64,000 bases of DNA. It comes from a virus. This document shows positions 63,419 through 64,000 of this stretch, piece after piece; position 1 is the first letter of the stretch; every line of letters begins with the position of its first letter. The position numbers and the translations under genes are program-made. Location: IMG/VR virus record IMGVR_UViG_3300042445_001170, positions 1 to 64,000 of that record. One strand, written 5' to 3'. Under the pieces are notes generated by a model. The model worked only from the letters and a program-made list of their open reading frames with translations. It was not told where the DNA came from and did no database searches.

Positions 63419-63764
63419 ATTGGTTCCACCTAGCTCTCGTACAAACATAACCCATGTCACCTATTTGACCAAGGGTTCTTTCTCCTTCTTCTTTTGACAC
63501 TAACTTTAATTTAAATTTATCTCCATCAACAATAGTTACATTTACGTAACCACCATTTTCTTTAATGTAGTCCATAAATGTATCTACATAAGTTGACTCT
63601 GCATTTAGATCCATTAGATCTTCTGGCTTTTGATACTTTAGAATTCCTTCAAGCTCTGCAATTGGGATCTCTACTGGACCAGCGGTTTTTAAAATTGCAG
63701 TAAGCATGTTAGAGGCATTAAGCCTACCCATTACTTGCTGCAGTAAATTTTGTTCTTCTACCAT
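63405..63764 (-). CDS. small paralogue family member C
   Basis: 119 residues. Shares LNAS(N/S)-x-LT-I, a Pro-rich loop, DYIK(E/D)xGG-x-V and LVSxE(D/E)G with member B. Alpha/beta. Likely duplications. Confidence 0.6.
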   Translation of the reverse strand: MVEEQNLLQQVMGRLNASNMLTAILKTAGPVEIPIAELEGILKYQKPEDLMDLNAESTYVDTFMDYIKENGGYVNVTIVDGDKFKLKLVSKEEGERTLGQIGDMGYVCTRARWNQYAHS

Positions 63765-64000
63765 TTTTTTATAACACCTTCATCTTGAACCCATTTTTCA
63801 TTTGGATCGTTTCTTATAAAATATTGCAATACATCGTTTGTAATGCAAGCATGACAACTGCACTTATCGCTATGCGAACCAATATGTGGAATTATTCTAG
63901 ATAGCACATCCTTGATTAAAATTTCAGAAGTATATTCATGAAAATTAGTATCCATTCTTCCAGCAAGTACAAATTTTAATGCAGAAATATAACCATCTAA
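63758..64000 (-). CDS. Cys/His protein, N-terminus beyond window
   Basis: The frame stays open to the right edge, and the upstream codons (ISALKFVLAGRM) look coding, so I treat it as cut off; an ATG at 63955 would give 65 residues. Contains CSCHAC. Unknown function. Confidence 0.55.
   Translation of the reverse strand, partial: LDGYISALKFVLAGRMDTNFHEYTSEILIKDVLSRIIPHIGSHSDKCSCHACITNDVLQYFIRNDPNEKWVQDEGVIKKW

Overview
The window is a piece of a tailed-phage (Caudoviricetes) genome whose host is most likely an actinobacterium. Phage hallmarks are a large terminase, a run of tail-fibre-like genes, a CHAP endolysin, holin-like proteins, RecA, two resolvase-like nucleases and 12 tRNA genes. Actinobacterial pointers are a WhiB regulator, a class II (B12) ribonucleotide reductase, AhpC/AhpD, a proteasome-type Ntn hydrolase, leaderless starts and CRP/GlxR-type operators. 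The sequence is AT-rich for an actinophage, which would fit a low-GC freshwater actinobacterium; that is inference. Portal and capsid genes are not in the window and both ends are cut inside genes, so the genome continues on both sides.

Layout. 1-8.7 kb (minus): tail-fibre and tail-tip structural genes, including Ala-rich, Ig-like and collagen-like proteins, ending with a holin-like gene. 8.7-10.7 kb: nrdJ. 10.9-14.1 kb (plus): a secreted lysozyme-like protein, small proteins, a promoter-terminator unit that looks like a small RNA, a 2OG-Fe(II) oxygenase fused to a CDGSH iron-sulfur domain, and a sulfotransferase. 14-16.9 kb (minus): tRNA-Ile, two more 2OG oxygenases and an SGNH-like protein. 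17.1-29.9 kb (plus): about 35 very small, tightly packed accessory genes, a tRNA-Asp, and the most unusual signal of the window. 29.95-30.5 kb: an AT-rich non-coding junction where the two gene blocks converge. 30.5-47 kb (minus): small genes, a tRNA array with structured spacers, groES, an ahpC-ahpD-CDGSH operon, thioredoxin, a subtilase, the proteasome-like hydrolase and whiB. 47-64 kb (minus): holin-like proteins, an 818-residue PA14/coiled-coil secreted protein, Hsp20, nuclease, endolysin, tRNAs, terminase, and the recombination and nucleotide genes (RuvC-like, Cas4-like, Hjc-like, RecA, MazG-like).

The candidate undescribed system lies at 17.1-28.5 kb. Seventeen copies of a promoter-like element (TGTCAG, exactly 10 nt, then TATAAT/TATACT/TACAAT) precede the small genes, usually followed by a leader with an AACGAAAGG ribosome site. 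Upstream of eleven of these lies a 16-bp palindrome TGTGA-N6-TCACA (CRP/GlxR-type). The gap from palindrome to TGTCAG is 18, 27, 28, 28, 38, 38, 38, 48 or 48 nt in nine cases (33 and 41 in the other two), so most sites lie on one face of the helix. This looks like a phage regulon that uses a phage or modified sigma element together with a host CRP-family protein.

Other themes are redox and oxygen chemistry (seven 2OG-Fe(II) oxygenases, three CDGSH domains, AhpC/AhpD, thioredoxin, B12-dependent RNR) and surface or envelope functions (subtilase, PA14 protein, Ig-like secreted protein, sulfotransferase, SGNH-like proteins).
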